Counted from the stretch's first letter, positions 50,568-58,346 are shown. The stretch is 64,000 bases of DNA from Parvibaculum sp041688015 (GCA_041688015.1 JBDNIY010000017.1:124001-188000), one strand, 5' to 3'. Numbers and translations: made by a program. Notes: generated by a model from the sequence alone, not told the origin.

Positions 50568-51545
50568 ATGGATACCTTGAACATGGCACAGCATTTCCTT
50601 CTCAGCGCAGCGGCACGGACCCTCTCACTGGTCAAAGTCATGCGTATGTCAGACACGGAAGCCCTTGAGATGTTCAAGGCAATCCGTTGGGCTGACAATG
50701 ACGGTGAAGCCTATTGCCCCAAGTGTGGCTGCACGGCGGTCTATGCCTATGCGTCGCGTCCGATCTTCAAGTGCAAGGGCTGTGAGGCCCAATTCTCCGT
50801 CACGTCCGGCACCATCTTTGCGAGCCGTAAAATGGCTGTGCGCGATATTCTCGCGGCAATCGCAATCTTCGTGAACGGCGCTAAAGGCGTCTCTGCCTTG
50901 CAGTTGAGCCGTGATCTTGATTGCCAGTACAAAACCGCCTTCGTCATGGCTCACAAGCTGCGTGAAGCAATGGGCGCAAAGGTTCAGGCCGAAGAAATCA
51001 GCGGCGAAGTCGAGATTGATGGCGCGTATTTTGGCGGCTATGTGAAGCCCGCGAACCAGAAGGCAAACCGCCGTGACCGTCGCCTGCTTGAGAACCGCAC
51101 CGGCAAGCGCCGCGTCGTCGTCATCATGCGCGAACGCAATGGCACAACGCTTCCTTTCGTTACAAAGACGGAAGCCGAAGGCGTGAAGCGCATTGCCGCA
51201 ACGGTCAAAGCTGGCAGCGTGATCTTCGCAGACGAAGCCTCTCATTGGGATGCTCTGCATGGTCGCTTTGAAACCAAGCGCATCAATCATTCTGAGGTTT
51301 ATTCTACCAATGAAGCCAATACGAACATGGCGGAAAGTTTCTTCTCCCGCTTACGCCGTGCGGAAATCGGCACACACCACCACATCAGCGGCCGTCATCT
51401 TCACGCCTACGCGAACGAAATGGCTTGGCGCGAAGACAACCGCCGCGTCAGCAACGGCGAACAATTTGCAATGGTTGTGAGCGCGTCACTTGCGCACCCC
51501 GTCAGCCGTGAGTGGAAAGGCTATTGGCAACGTCGCGCAGATTAA
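50568..51545 (+). CDS. IS1595-family (ISXO2-like) transposase
   Basis: This 325-aa transposase has an N-terminal zinc ribbon (Cys50, Cys53, Cys69, Cys72 in CPKCGC and FKCKGC), a helix-turn-helix (about 107-135) and a DDE-type catalytic domain with Asp151 in EIDGAYFGG, Asp222 in IFADEASHWDAL, and NTNMAESFFSRLRR near 253-264. The start MDTLNMAQHFLLS fits family N-termini. It appears full length, so the element may still be active. Confidence 0.93.
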   Translation: MDTLNMAQHFLLSAAARTLSLVKVMRMSDTEALEMFKAIRWADNDGEAYCPKCGCTAVYAYASRPIFKCKGCEAQFSVTSGTIFASRKMAVRDILAAIAIFVNGAKGVSALQLSRDLDCQYKTAFVMAHKLREAMGAKVQAEEISGEVEIDGAYFGGYVKPANQKANRRDRRLLENRTGKRRVVVIMRERNGTTLPFVTKTEAEGVKRIAATVKAGSVIFADEASHWDALHGRFETKRINHSEVYSTNEANTNMAESFFSRLRRAEIGTHHHISGRHLHAYANEMAWREDNRRVSNGEQFAMVVSASLAHPVSREWKGYWQRRAD

Positions 51546-51546
51546 T

Positions 51547-51852
51547 TCAATGGTTTAACCCATATGGATCATAGTTGTTATTATGGGAGTTTTGCTGCTG
51601 ATAGCCGTAGCCGCTAGAGCCGGAACCGTAGCTATCTGGGTTCTTAGTGCCCGCCTGCCCTGTGTAGGGGTTAACATTCCCCTTGGTCGAATAGTTGTTG
51701 TAGGGATTGCTGTCGGGCGCGCTTCTATAATATGGCTGAACATAGGTGCCATCGGAACGCGTGTAGCCGTGGACATAAACATCGGCTGCAAATGCGACGC
51801 TTGAGAGAAGTAGGAACGTTACGATACTGAGCGCAGCAAGGATTTTGGTCAT
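51547..51852 (-). CDS. Small secreted Tyr/Asn/Gly-rich passenger protein
   Basis: This 101-aa protein has a signal peptide (about 1-22, ending AFA). The mature part starts DVYVHGYTRSDGTYVQPYYR, then has PDSNPYNNYSTKGNVNPYTG and a disordered Gly/Gln/Asn tail. Related short exported proteins with this core occur in many proteobacteria, often near mobile DNA, with no known function. It converges on the transposase, two bases apart. Confidence 0.75.
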   Translation of the reverse strand: MTKILAALSIVTFLLLSSVAFAADVYVHGYTRSDGTYVQPYYRSAPDSNPYNNYSTKGNVNPYTGQAGTKNPDSYGSGSSGYGYQQQNSHNNNYDPYGLNH

Positions 51853-51882
51853 GGCAGTCTCCGTTGTGCGTGAAGCCCGATG

Positions 51883-52146
51883 CTATTCCTTTGAACGTTC
51901 CTTTGGCAAATCTTCGTCTGGACCCGGATTGATTGGAGCGGCAATCATCGGTTTTGGCACTTGTAGGTTGTGATAGCCGGACTTCAAAAGTTCATCCACG
52001 CGTTCCACCAATATATGGCTCGCCACGTCTGCCTCGGTCGCACCCAACCGCCCTCGCCATGCAAGATAGGTTAGATATTCGTAGGTCTCCTTTGGAAGCG
52101 ACACCGTGACAGATTCGGTGTCGCTCAAATTTCTTGCCCGCGCCAC
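51883..52146 (-). CDS. Small RHH-like passenger protein
   Basis: This 87-aa protein begins MARARNLSDTESVTVSLPKETYEYLTYLA, a strand followed by a helix as in ribbon-helix-helix DNA-binding proteins. It continues with a helix DVASHILVERVDELLKSG and a Pro-rich tail. It could be a regulator or antitoxin-like protein of the transposon. No toxin gene is obvious beside it. Confidence 0.6.
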   Translation of the reverse strand: MARARNLSDTESVTVSLPKETYEYLTYLAWRGRLGATEADVASHILVERVDELLKSGYHNLQVPKPMIAAPINPGPDEDLPKERSKE

Positions 52147-52241
52147 GATATTTCCAACTTAATTAAGCAGTATATATCGCATAAATAACCTTGCTTTGGG
52201 AGTCCGATTCAGTAATGATTCGACTCAGACGTTGTCGATTC

Positions 52242-52279
52242 GGTAAAAGAAAAGGGCGACCATCTTGCGATGATCGCCC
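52242..52279 (-). terminator. Intrinsic terminator behind the tRNA-like gene
   Basis: On the minus strand GGGCGATCATC, loop GCAA and GATGGTCGCCC pair over 11 positions with one G-T wobble, then TTTTCTTTTACC. It begins ten bases after the tRNA CCA end, so the tRNA has its own transcript end. Confidence 0.88.
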
Positions 52280-52288
52280 ATGAGTTGA

Positions 52289-52411
52289 TGGCGGAGACGG
52301 TGGGATTTGAACCCACGGAGGCTACTACCCTTCTTCACTTTGCACGGCGATTGGGGGATTTGCCTCTCCGGGTTATAAACCCGGCGCATTAAACCACTCT
52401 GCCACGTCTCC
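52289..52411 (-). tRNA. Class II tRNA-like gene, Ser-type body, anticodon UAU
   Basis: The 123-nt sequence folds as a cloverleaf: acceptor GGAGACG/CGTCTCC with discriminator G and encoded CCA, a D arm with GTGG, an anticodon arm CCGGG-TTTATAA-CCCGG and a T arm GTGGG-TTCAAAT-CCCAC. Acceptor, discriminator and T arm closely resemble bacterial tRNA-Ser. The loop places UAU at the anticodon (52375-52377), which would read AUA (Ile). The variable region is 51 nt, far above the usual 12-24, closed by GAGGC/GCCTC. A terminator follows. It may be a seryl-type allo-tRNA or a decayed tRNA; I favour a functional gene because all stems are intact. Confidence 0.75.
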
Positions 52412-52540
52412 ATAGAAGGTCCCTTCGAAAGTTGGGGCCTTTTCGATTCCTGAACCCAAAATAGATTCAGCACAACTAGATTCTGTGGCTCACATGTGGA
52501 AAACCTCTAATGGTGGGGTAATCCGGCTTAAAGAGGTCAT
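52412..52540. promoter_or_regulatory. Divergent control region of the tRNA-like gene and the 48-aa ORF
   Basis: These 129 bases separate the two divergent units and should contain the tRNA promoter. I did not find a convincing consensus -35/-10 pair. A short inverted repeat GAAGG-T-CCCTTC lies next to the mature tRNA 5' end. Confidence 0.35.
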
Positions 52541-52687
52541 ATGATGTCATTGGGGATAGTCTTGGTAGGCGGCGGGTTTCTTCTGGGAGCCGTTGGAGCT
52601 TTTTTGATGATCCGGCCTGCGATGTTCGCCGGTGCGGCCATATGCTTTGTCGGTGTTGCCCTAGCGACCGTCGCGGGTTTCTTCTAA
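52541..52687 (+). CDS. 48-aa hydrophobic peptide
   Basis: Translation from the ATG at 52541 gives 48 residues with two hydrophobic stretches (SLGIVLVGGGFLLGAVGAFLM and FAGAAICFVGVALATVAGFF) separated by IRPAM, a likely two-helix membrane hairpin. AGAGG lies about five bases before the start. The stop overlaps the end of the convergent 143-aa gene by four bases. Small membrane toxins look like this, but no family is recognised. Confidence 0.55.
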   Translation: MMSLGIVLVGGGFLLGAVGAFLMIRPAMFAGAAICFVGVALATVAGFF

Positions 52688-53115
52688 GCCATGCTCCACG
52701 TCATATAGAGGCCGTGGGCTTGATCTGACCGCACAGCCCCATTGTCCCGCTGGAGCCTGAGCGCCACGCCCACGCGCTTTGTCATAAGCCTGAGCAGCTT
52801 GTCCGTTGGCTCCAAAGCCCTCTCAGCGACAAGCTGTGTGGCTATATCGCGGCTCGTAAGTGGCTCTGATGCCTGTCTGAGAATGTTGAGGATGATGCGG
52901 GTCATTTCACCACGCTTTGACCAGTCGTCGGGAGGCCGGAATGCCTTGGGCTTGATGGTCTCTACACGATAGTCGGGATCAAATAGCCGAATGGTGGCGT
53001 CAACGCTCTCCAGTTCGGCAATCATCCTAATGACCGCCTTCTGTCCATTCTCAATATCGCCTGCTAGTTCAGCACGTTTCCGCACCAAAGCACTAATCAC
53101 ATGGGTTTCTGTCAT
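52684..53115 (-). CDS. Coiled-coil/winged-helix passenger protein
   Basis: This 143-aa protein has an N-terminal helix likely to form a coiled coil (ALVRKRAELAGDIENGQKAV, about 9-45) and a C-terminal winged-helix-like domain (about 68-140; MTRIILNILRQASEPLTSRDIATQL). It starts 45 bases inside the right inverted repeat and reads inward. Proteins of this build appear as unknowns in mobile elements; a DNA-binding role is inferred from the fold only. Confidence 0.7.
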   Translation of the reverse strand: MTETHVISALVRKRAELAGDIENGQKAVIRMIAELESVDATIRLFDPDYRVETIKPKAFRPPDDWSKRGEMTRIILNILRQASEPLTSRDIATQLVAERALEPTDKLLRLMTKRVGVALRLQRDNGAVRSDQAHGLYMTWSMA

Positions 53116-53159
53116 CCCAAATTTTTATGGGAACCCGCTAAAGAAGGGTAGTAAGATTA

Positions 53160-53183
53160 AGGTGTGTTTGCTACCTAATACCG
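53160..53183 (-). repeat. Right terminal inverted repeat
   Basis: These bases are the exact reverse complement of 49333-49356. The inner palindrome seen in the left end is interrupted here by one extra A (ATTAAGGT instead of ATTAGGT). Confidence 0.93.
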
Positions 53184-53191
53184 AGCATTTC
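53184..53191. repeat. Target site duplication, right copy
   Basis: AGCATTTC follows the right inverted repeat directly and equals 49325-49332. Confidence 0.93.
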
Positions 53192-53923
53192 GCGCGCCGA
53201 CAAGGGCGGCAGGATGCCCGGCAACCGTGAGGCCAACATCGACTTGCCGGAACCTGGCGGGCCAACCATCAGCATATTGTGGCCCCCGGCGGCGGCGACT
53301 TCGAGGGCGCGTTTGGCGGTTTCTTGGCCCTTGATGTCACGCATGTCAGGCAGGCCGCGCGCCGCAACTGCCTTCATCGGTTCGGGCTCGGCCAGCACCT
53401 GCGTGCCCTTGAAATGATTGACGAGCTGGATGATCGACCGCGGCGCGAGAATACCGCCGGGATTGTCTTGACCCATGCCGGCCCAGGCCGCTTCGGGCCC
53501 ACAAGCCGCTGGACAAATCAGCCCTCGGCCTCGTCCGTTGGCCGCCATCGCGGCAGGTAGCGCACCGGCGACGGCATTGATCTGGCCATCAAGCGAGAGT
53601 TCGCCTATCACGACAAAATGATCGAGGTCTGATTGCGACATCACCCCCATGACAACGAGGAGCCCCAGTGCAATCGGCAAATCATAGTGGCTACCTTCCT
53701 TGGGCAGATCAGCAGGAGCCAGATTGATGGTGATACGTTTGGGCGGCAGGCCAAGGCCAATGGCGTTCAGTGCGGCGCGCACCCGCTCACGGCTTTCAGC
53801 AACCGCCTTATCGGCCAGCCCGACGATGGTGAAGCTCGGCAGGCCCCCGGCCATATGCACTTGCACATCGACAGGTCTTGCCTCCACGCCTTGAAATGCA
53901 ACTGTCTCGACCCGCGCAACCAT
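53184..53923 (-). pseudogene. comM: comM (yifB) 5' part, separated by a transposon
   Basis: This part encodes the N-terminal 246 residues of ComM, starting MVARVETVAFQGVEARPVDVQ with GGAG upstream. It includes the N-terminal Lon-like fold and the Walker A GPPGSGKSMLASRLPG. The frame continues a few codons into the transposon (GIR-stop), so any product lacks Walker B and everything after. A longer open frame to 54004 is not needed. Loss of ComM would be expected to lower chromosomal transformation where that pathway operates. Confidence 0.93.
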
Positions 53924-54152
53924 GCTCCTGCCCCCCGACCATTGCCCACTCGACAATGCCAACACGGGAAGTCTGAGTGAAGTCATGGTTTCCGTCAAGA
54001 ACAAAAAGAGAACTTATCCAGTGAAACTGCCGCCCACCAGCGCCCCTACACCATAGGTGACGCCCGCAGCGACATTTTGTTTCCACAATGTTATGTTCCG
54101 TTGGCAGATGGCCACATCGCGATCCATTGGGGGGCCCAACTGGAGACAGACG

Positions 54153-54362
54153 ATGACAAAAAACCTCAGCCACCCCCACGCCATCCTCCCGCTTGCTCTA
54201 GCAGGCGCGTTAGCCTTGATGCTTCAAGCCTGTTCATCGGGCATTGGACCGGCGCAGGAAGCGCCCGGACCGATGGGCTCGACTGCTACTGGCAGCCAAG
54301 CGGATTTGCCTGATAGCAATTCCCAATCCCTGCCCATCGATAAGCCGCTTGGCAAACACTGA
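54153..54362 (+). CDS. Small lipoprotein of unknown function
   Basis: This 69-aa protein has a lipoprotein signal (LPLALAGALALMLQAC) with lipobox LQAC, then about 43 Pro/Ser/Gly-rich residues. GGAGACAG lies before the ATG at 54153. It is divergent from comM and convergent with the dipeptidase gene. No family is recognised. Confidence 0.65.
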   Translation: MTKNLSHPHAILPLALAGALALMLQACSSGIGPAQEAPGPMGSTATGSQADLPDSNSQSLPIDKPLGKH

Positions 54363-54381
54363 CAAATAGACCCCGTAATAT

Positions 54382-55623
54382 CTAGCGACGGCCTGCGGCA
54401 ACCTCATCCATCACCCGCATGAGGTTACCGCCCCATATTTTGGCGATGTTGGTATCAGAGTAGCCGCGGCGTTTGAGCTCAACGGTGACGTTGTGCGTTT
54501 CGCCCGCATTCGCCCAGCCTTCGATGCCGCCGCCGCCTTGAAAGTCTGACGCGATGCCGACGTGATCGACACCGATCAGTTTCACCGCATAGTCGATGTG
54601 ATCGACGAGATCATGCACATTGGCGCGCGGCCACTTTTTGTCGAGTTCGGCGGCGCCATCAAAAAACTTCTGCTTCACCTCCGCGCTCGCATCGAAAAAC
54701 CCATCAAGGCTCGTCAGCCCCAATGACTTTGCGAGCTTGCCGCGCGCGATCTTCTTTTCCTTCGGCATGGGTTTAAGATATTCATCAAACGCGACGATCT
54801 GGATGACGCCCCCTTTGGCCGCCAGCGCTTTCATCTCTTCGTCGCTCATATTGCGCGGATGAGGATTGAGCGCGAAGACAGCCGAATGCGAGGCGATGAT
54901 CGGCACGCGCGACGATTTAATCGCCTGCAAAGTAGTTGATTTTGCTGCATGGCTCACGTCCACCATCAGCCCCAGATCATTGCAGCGTTCGATCACCTTG
55001 CGGCCAAAATCCGACAGACCGCCATGCTCGCCACCTTCATCGTTCGGCTTGTCACCGAGGTCGGCGCGCGGCTGGGCACTGTCGGTAATGTCATTATGGC
55101 CGTTATGCACAAGACCGAAATAACGCGCGCCGAGATTATAATAAATATTGATGAGATCGAGGTTCTTACCGATCACATAACCGTTTTCGATGCCGATCAG
55201 CGCGACGCTTTTGCCGCTCGCATGAATGCGACGAATGTCAGTGGCCGTCAGCGCCAAGCTCACCTGATCGGCATCAAGCTCATCGGTCATGCGGTGGATG
55301 GCGGCAAATTTGGCGAAGGCCTCGGACGCGGCTTCAGCATATCCCGTCGCATCGCGCTTGGTCTGATCAACATAGACAATGAAGAACACTGCATCGAGCC
55401 CGCCCGCTTTCATGCGCGGCAGATCAACGAGGATCGGCGGGGCATTGGATTTTGACGTATCGTATTTGTCAGACGCAAAGAAGGTTGGGATATCTGTATG
55501 CGTATCAATGGTGATGAGCGTCGGGGCGCTGCGCGCTCGCGCCAGATCGCCCGCCTCGGTCGCAGCCCATGCCGCCCCGATAAGGGCCAGTACCAGCGCC
55601 ACCGCAAATGTCAGTCGTTCCAT
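54382..55623 (-). CDS. Membrane dipeptidase (M19 family)
   Basis: This 413-aa protein matches renal/membrane-type dipeptidases. It has a signal peptide (about 1-21), the N-terminal zinc site in DTHTDIP, LIGIENGY, the HNGHNDITDSA histidines, and SHSAVFALNPHPRN plus GVDHVGIASDFQGGGG near the C-terminus. Family members hydrolyse dipeptides with loose specificity, likely in the periplasm here. The ATG at 55623 was chosen because it begins the signal peptide. Confidence 0.9.
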   Translation of the reverse strand: MERLTFAVALVLALIGAAWAATEAGDLARARSAPTLITIDTHTDIPTFFASDKYDTSKSNAPPILVDLPRMKAGGLDAVFFIVYVDQTKRDATGYAEAASEAFAKFAAIHRMTDELDADQVSLALTATDIRRIHASGKSVALIGIENGYVIGKNLDLINIYYNLGARYFGLVHNGHNDITDSAQPRADLGDKPNDEGGEHGGLSDFGRKVIERCNDLGLMVDVSHAAKSTTLQAIKSSRVPIIASHSAVFALNPHPRNMSDEEMKALAAKGGVIQIVAFDEYLKPMPKEKKIARGKLAKSLGLTSLDGFFDASAEVKQKFFDGAAELDKKWPRANVHDLVDHIDYAVKLIGVDHVGIASDFQGGGGIEGWANAGETHNVTVELKRRGYSDTNIAKIWGGNLMRVMDEVAAGRR

Positions 55624-55645
55624 TAGCTTCAGCCCCCACAAATTT

Positions 55646-56587
55646 CTAGCTGCGTCGTGCCTCAATCGCATCCCAGACTAGGGCCGACAAATCAGTTCCG
55701 TCAAAACGGTCAATCTCCTGAATGCCGGTTGGTGAGGTCACGTTGATCTCGGTTAGATAGTCGCCGATCACGTCGATACCGACAAAGATCAGTCCACGGC
55801 TCTTCAGCTCTGGCCCGATCATTTCACAAATTTCCTGCTCGCGTTTGGTGAGCATGGATTTTTCAGCCCGCCCGCCGACATGCATATTGGAGCGTGCCTC
55901 GCCTTCGGCGGGCACGCGATTGAGCGCGCCAACCGCCACGCCATCGACCAAAATAATGCGCTTGTCACCTTTTCGCACATCAGCCAGATATTTCTGCACG
56001 ATCACCGGCTCGCGGTTCATCTGACCAAACATCTCCAGCAGTGAGGCGAGGTTTTCGTCGCCCGGCCGCAGCCGAAAGACGCCCGCGCCGCCATTGCCAA
56101 ACAGTGGCTTTACAATGATGTCGCCGAACTCAACACGAAAGGCCTTGATCTCGTCTGGGTCGCGACTGATCAGCGTCGGCGGCAGCAGCCCCTCAAAATG
56201 CGTAGCGAAAAGTTTTTCGGGCGCATTGCGCACTTCCGCCGGGTCGTTAACGACCAGCGTCTTGGGGTGGATCACGTCGAGCAGATGCGTCGTCGTGATA
56301 TAGCTCATGTCGAAAGGTGGATCTTGGCGCAGCAGCACCACGTCGAACTCGCCCAGATTGATAACTTCGCTGGCCCCAAGGCTCGCATGGTTGCCGCGCT
56401 CACGCCGGAAAGTCAGCGCATGGCCGCGGGCATAGACACGCCCGTCGCGCATGGAAAGGTTTTGGGGTTCATAGTAGAACAGTGTATGGCCGCGTTTTTG
56501 GGCTTCGAGGCCCAGCGCGAAGGTTGAATCGCCATCAATATTGATGCTCTGGACCGGGTCCATTTGGATTGCGACTTTGAGGCTCAT
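55646..56587 (-). CDS. gshB: Glutathione synthetase
   Basis: GshB joins gamma-glutamylcysteine and glycine using ATP. The 313-aa protein has the N-terminal VAIQMDPVQSINIDGDSTFALG, the ATP-grasp segment IIVKPLFGNGGAGVFRL (about 150-166), and VGIDVIGDYLTEINVTSPTGIQEID. GGAG precedes the ATG at 56587. Its usual neighbours yraN and rsmI are nearby in the same direction but with several genes between. Confidence 0.95.
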   Translation of the reverse strand: MSLKVAIQMDPVQSINIDGDSTFALGLEAQKRGHTLFYYEPQNLSMRDGRVYARGHALTFRRERGNHASLGASEVINLGEFDVVLLRQDPPFDMSYITTTHLLDVIHPKTLVVNDPAEVRNAPEKLFATHFEGLLPPTLISRDPDEIKAFRVEFGDIIVKPLFGNGGAGVFRLRPGDENLASLLEMFGQMNREPVIVQKYLADVRKGDKRIILVDGVAVGALNRVPAEGEARSNMHVGGRAEKSMLTKREQEICEMIGPELKSRGLIFVGIDVIGDYLTEINVTSPTGIQEIDRFDGTDLSALVWDAIEARRS

Positions 56588-56726
56588 GGGGACTCCGGCT
56601 TGATGGTGTAATCTCGATCTGGTGAAGATGGGGGAGGTGACGCCAAAAGACCAGAGGCGCATGCACTTTCCCACCAATCGAGCCTCCTCGCGCGGGGAGC
56701 GGGTTGTCTAGTGGTCAGGAGACAAG

Positions 56727-57416
56727 ATGGACAATGATCTCATCACTTTCGGCCTGACGGCGCTGGCTGGCTATTTTGCCATTGCCAACCCGATTTCCGC
56801 CACGCCCATCTTCATCGCGTTGACCACGGGCGACGATGCGGTGATCAAGCGGCGCATTGCGCTGCATGCGGTGCTCACGGCGATTTTCGTCGTGGTGCTC
56901 TTTTCAGTTGCTGGCAAGCTCATTTTTGAACTGTTCGGCATCACCATGTCGGCGCTACGCATCGCGGGTGGTATATTGGTGTCGATCGTCGGCTATCAGA
57001 TGTTGCAGGGCCATTCGTCCGCCGTGCAGGTGCCCCATCAGGTCGAAGGCGAGGAGGCCCCACCCGACATCATTAGGGCGCAGCTTTCGGTCGCCATTTC
57101 GCCGCTCGGCATGCCAATGATTGCAGGCCCCGGCACCATCGCCACGGCTGTCGGCTTTGCCGCCCATCCGGGCTTTCTCTATACGCTCGTCTCGATTACC
57201 GCCTTTCTCGTCATCGCCGCGCTCACCTATGCGATGTTCATGCAGGCCCAGCGCATTGTGCGTTTTCTGGGCGAGACCAACCTCACGGTTGTGACCCGGC
57301 TCATGGGATTGATCGTCGCCACCATTGGCGTCGGCATGGTGGTGACGGGCTTGAGCGATGCGGCGCGCGAATTTTTACAGACGATCCACGCGCTGCCGCT
57401 ACCACGGCCCATATGA
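56727..57416 (+). CDS. MarC-family integral membrane protein
   Basis: This 229-aa protein has six hydrophobic segments and the MarC (UPF0056) signatures ANPISATPIFIALT near the N-terminus and SVAISPLGMPMIAGPGTIAT in the middle. The family's function is unknown, and an early link to multiple antibiotic resistance was not upheld. GGAGA precedes the start. It is divergent from gshB. Confidence 0.9.
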   Translation: MDNDLITFGLTALAGYFAIANPISATPIFIALTTGDDAVIKRRIALHAVLTAIFVVVLFSVAGKLIFELFGITMSALRIAGGILVSIVGYQMLQGHSSAVQVPHQVEGEEAPPDIIRAQLSVAISPLGMPMIAGPGTIATAVGFAAHPGFLYTLVSITAFLVIAALTYAMFMQAQRIVRFLGETNLTVVTRLMGLIVATIGVGMVVTGLSDAAREFLQTIHALPLPRPI

Positions 57417-57425
57417 AAAAACGAC

Positions 57426-58307
57426 CTAGTTGAGTTTTGTTTTCAGGCGACGCAATGCCTCGTCAGCCATATCAGCGATGCGCAACTCGCCTTCACCGCG
57501 CGCCATGCTGGCGCATATCTCGAAGGCCGAAGCCGCCGCGCCCATGTGACCGGCATGGACTTCGAGCCGCCCCAATTCAAACCGCAATCCGGCACGGGTC
57601 GGCGCGAGCCAAATCATGCGCGTGACGACGGTGCGGGCACGATCATGGTCGCCCGCGCGCAGCGCCCGGCTCAAAATGTTGTTTTGCAATCGCAGCAAAA
57701 TATCGCGCGGAGAGACGGGCGCATAAACCTCCAGCGAGAGTTTGGCGTCAGGCCCTTCAATATTGCGCAGCAAATTCAGCAGATCAGCAGGCGACAGCGT
57801 TTCACCGCGATTGAAAGGGTCGATGATCGTCGCCTCCGCCCCAATGCGAAGATGCAACACGAAATGGCCGGGGAAATTCAGCCCCGCAATATCCAGCCCC
57901 AGCGCGCGCCCAAGATGCATATAGAGCACGCCAAGCGTAACGGGTAAGCCCTTCTTGCGATCTATCACATGCATCAGGTCGGCGTTTTTCAGATCGTCGT
58001 AATTGTCATCATCGCCGCGATAGCCAAAGCGCCCTGAGACGATATTGGCAAGAACGCTCGCCACCATGCCGGCGTCGTTCATTTGGGCTGGGGCCGCCTT
58101 GGTAAAACTTGACCGCGCCGCATCAACCATATCAGCCAAATGCGCCTCATAAGGGGCACGGGATTTGTCTGGCTGATCGGCTTGCGCAAAGCTGAGCGCC
58201 ACCCGCGCGACATCAAGCGTCTCATCGGGTTCGTAACCGGCAGCGCGAATTTCCGCTTCGATTTCGCTGATCGGCGCCTCAGCCGGTTTGTTGTTCTTAC
58301 TGCCCAT
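57426..58307 (-). CDS. SirB1-family transglutaminase-like/TPR protein
   Basis: This 293-aa protein has a transglutaminase-like domain of the SirB1 type (about 70-190; NYDDLKNADLMHVIDRKKGLPVTL, then NFPGHFVLHL) and a C-terminal helical repeat region (about 205-275). The catalytic Cys of true transglutaminases is not evident. The function of the family is unknown. Confidence 0.85.
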   Translation of the reverse strand: MGSKNNKPAEAPISEIEAEIRAAGYEPDETLDVARVALSFAQADQPDKSRAPYEAHLADMVDAARSSFTKAAPAQMNDAGMVASVLANIVSGRFGYRGDDDNYDDLKNADLMHVIDRKKGLPVTLGVLYMHLGRALGLDIAGLNFPGHFVLHLRIGAEATIIDPFNRGETLSPADLLNLLRNIEGPDAKLSLEVYAPVSPRDILLRLQNNILSRALRAGDHDRARTVVTRMIWLAPTRAGLRFELGRLEVHAGHMGAAASAFEICASMARGEGELRIADMADEALRRLKTKLN

Positions 58308-58346
58308 GCCCGATCATCGCGCGTTCAGGCGTCATGCGGCAAGTCT

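Larger units (their letters stand above)
49333..53183. mobile_element. IS1595-family transposon with passenger genes and a tRNA
   Basis: A 3,851-bp element is bounded by perfect 24-bp inverted repeats and an 8-bp target duplication. It encodes an ISXO2-like transposase at 50568-51545. The IS1595 family is known for 8-bp duplications and for members that carry passenger genes. The cargo here is a 283-aa unknown protein, a DUF6471-like protein, a secreted protein, an RHH-like protein, a tRNA-like gene, a 48-aa membrane peptide and a coiled-coil/winged-helix protein. Perfect ends and duplication suggest a recent insertion. Confidence 0.93.

Noticed and set aside
50649..51290. 213-aa minus-strand ORF opposite the transposase
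   Set aside because: It is antisense to the conserved zinc ribbon and DDE domain.
52289..52411. tRNA as an integration (att) site for the element
   Set aside because: No integrase gene or repeated tRNA 3' end is present. The element's ends are inverted repeats with an 8-bp duplication in comM, as expected for a DDE transposase.
52225..52473. 82-aa minus-strand ORF across the tRNA-like gene
   Set aside because: It reads through the acceptor, anticodon and T arms and the terminator. The cloverleaf explains the sequence, and no protein family is seen.
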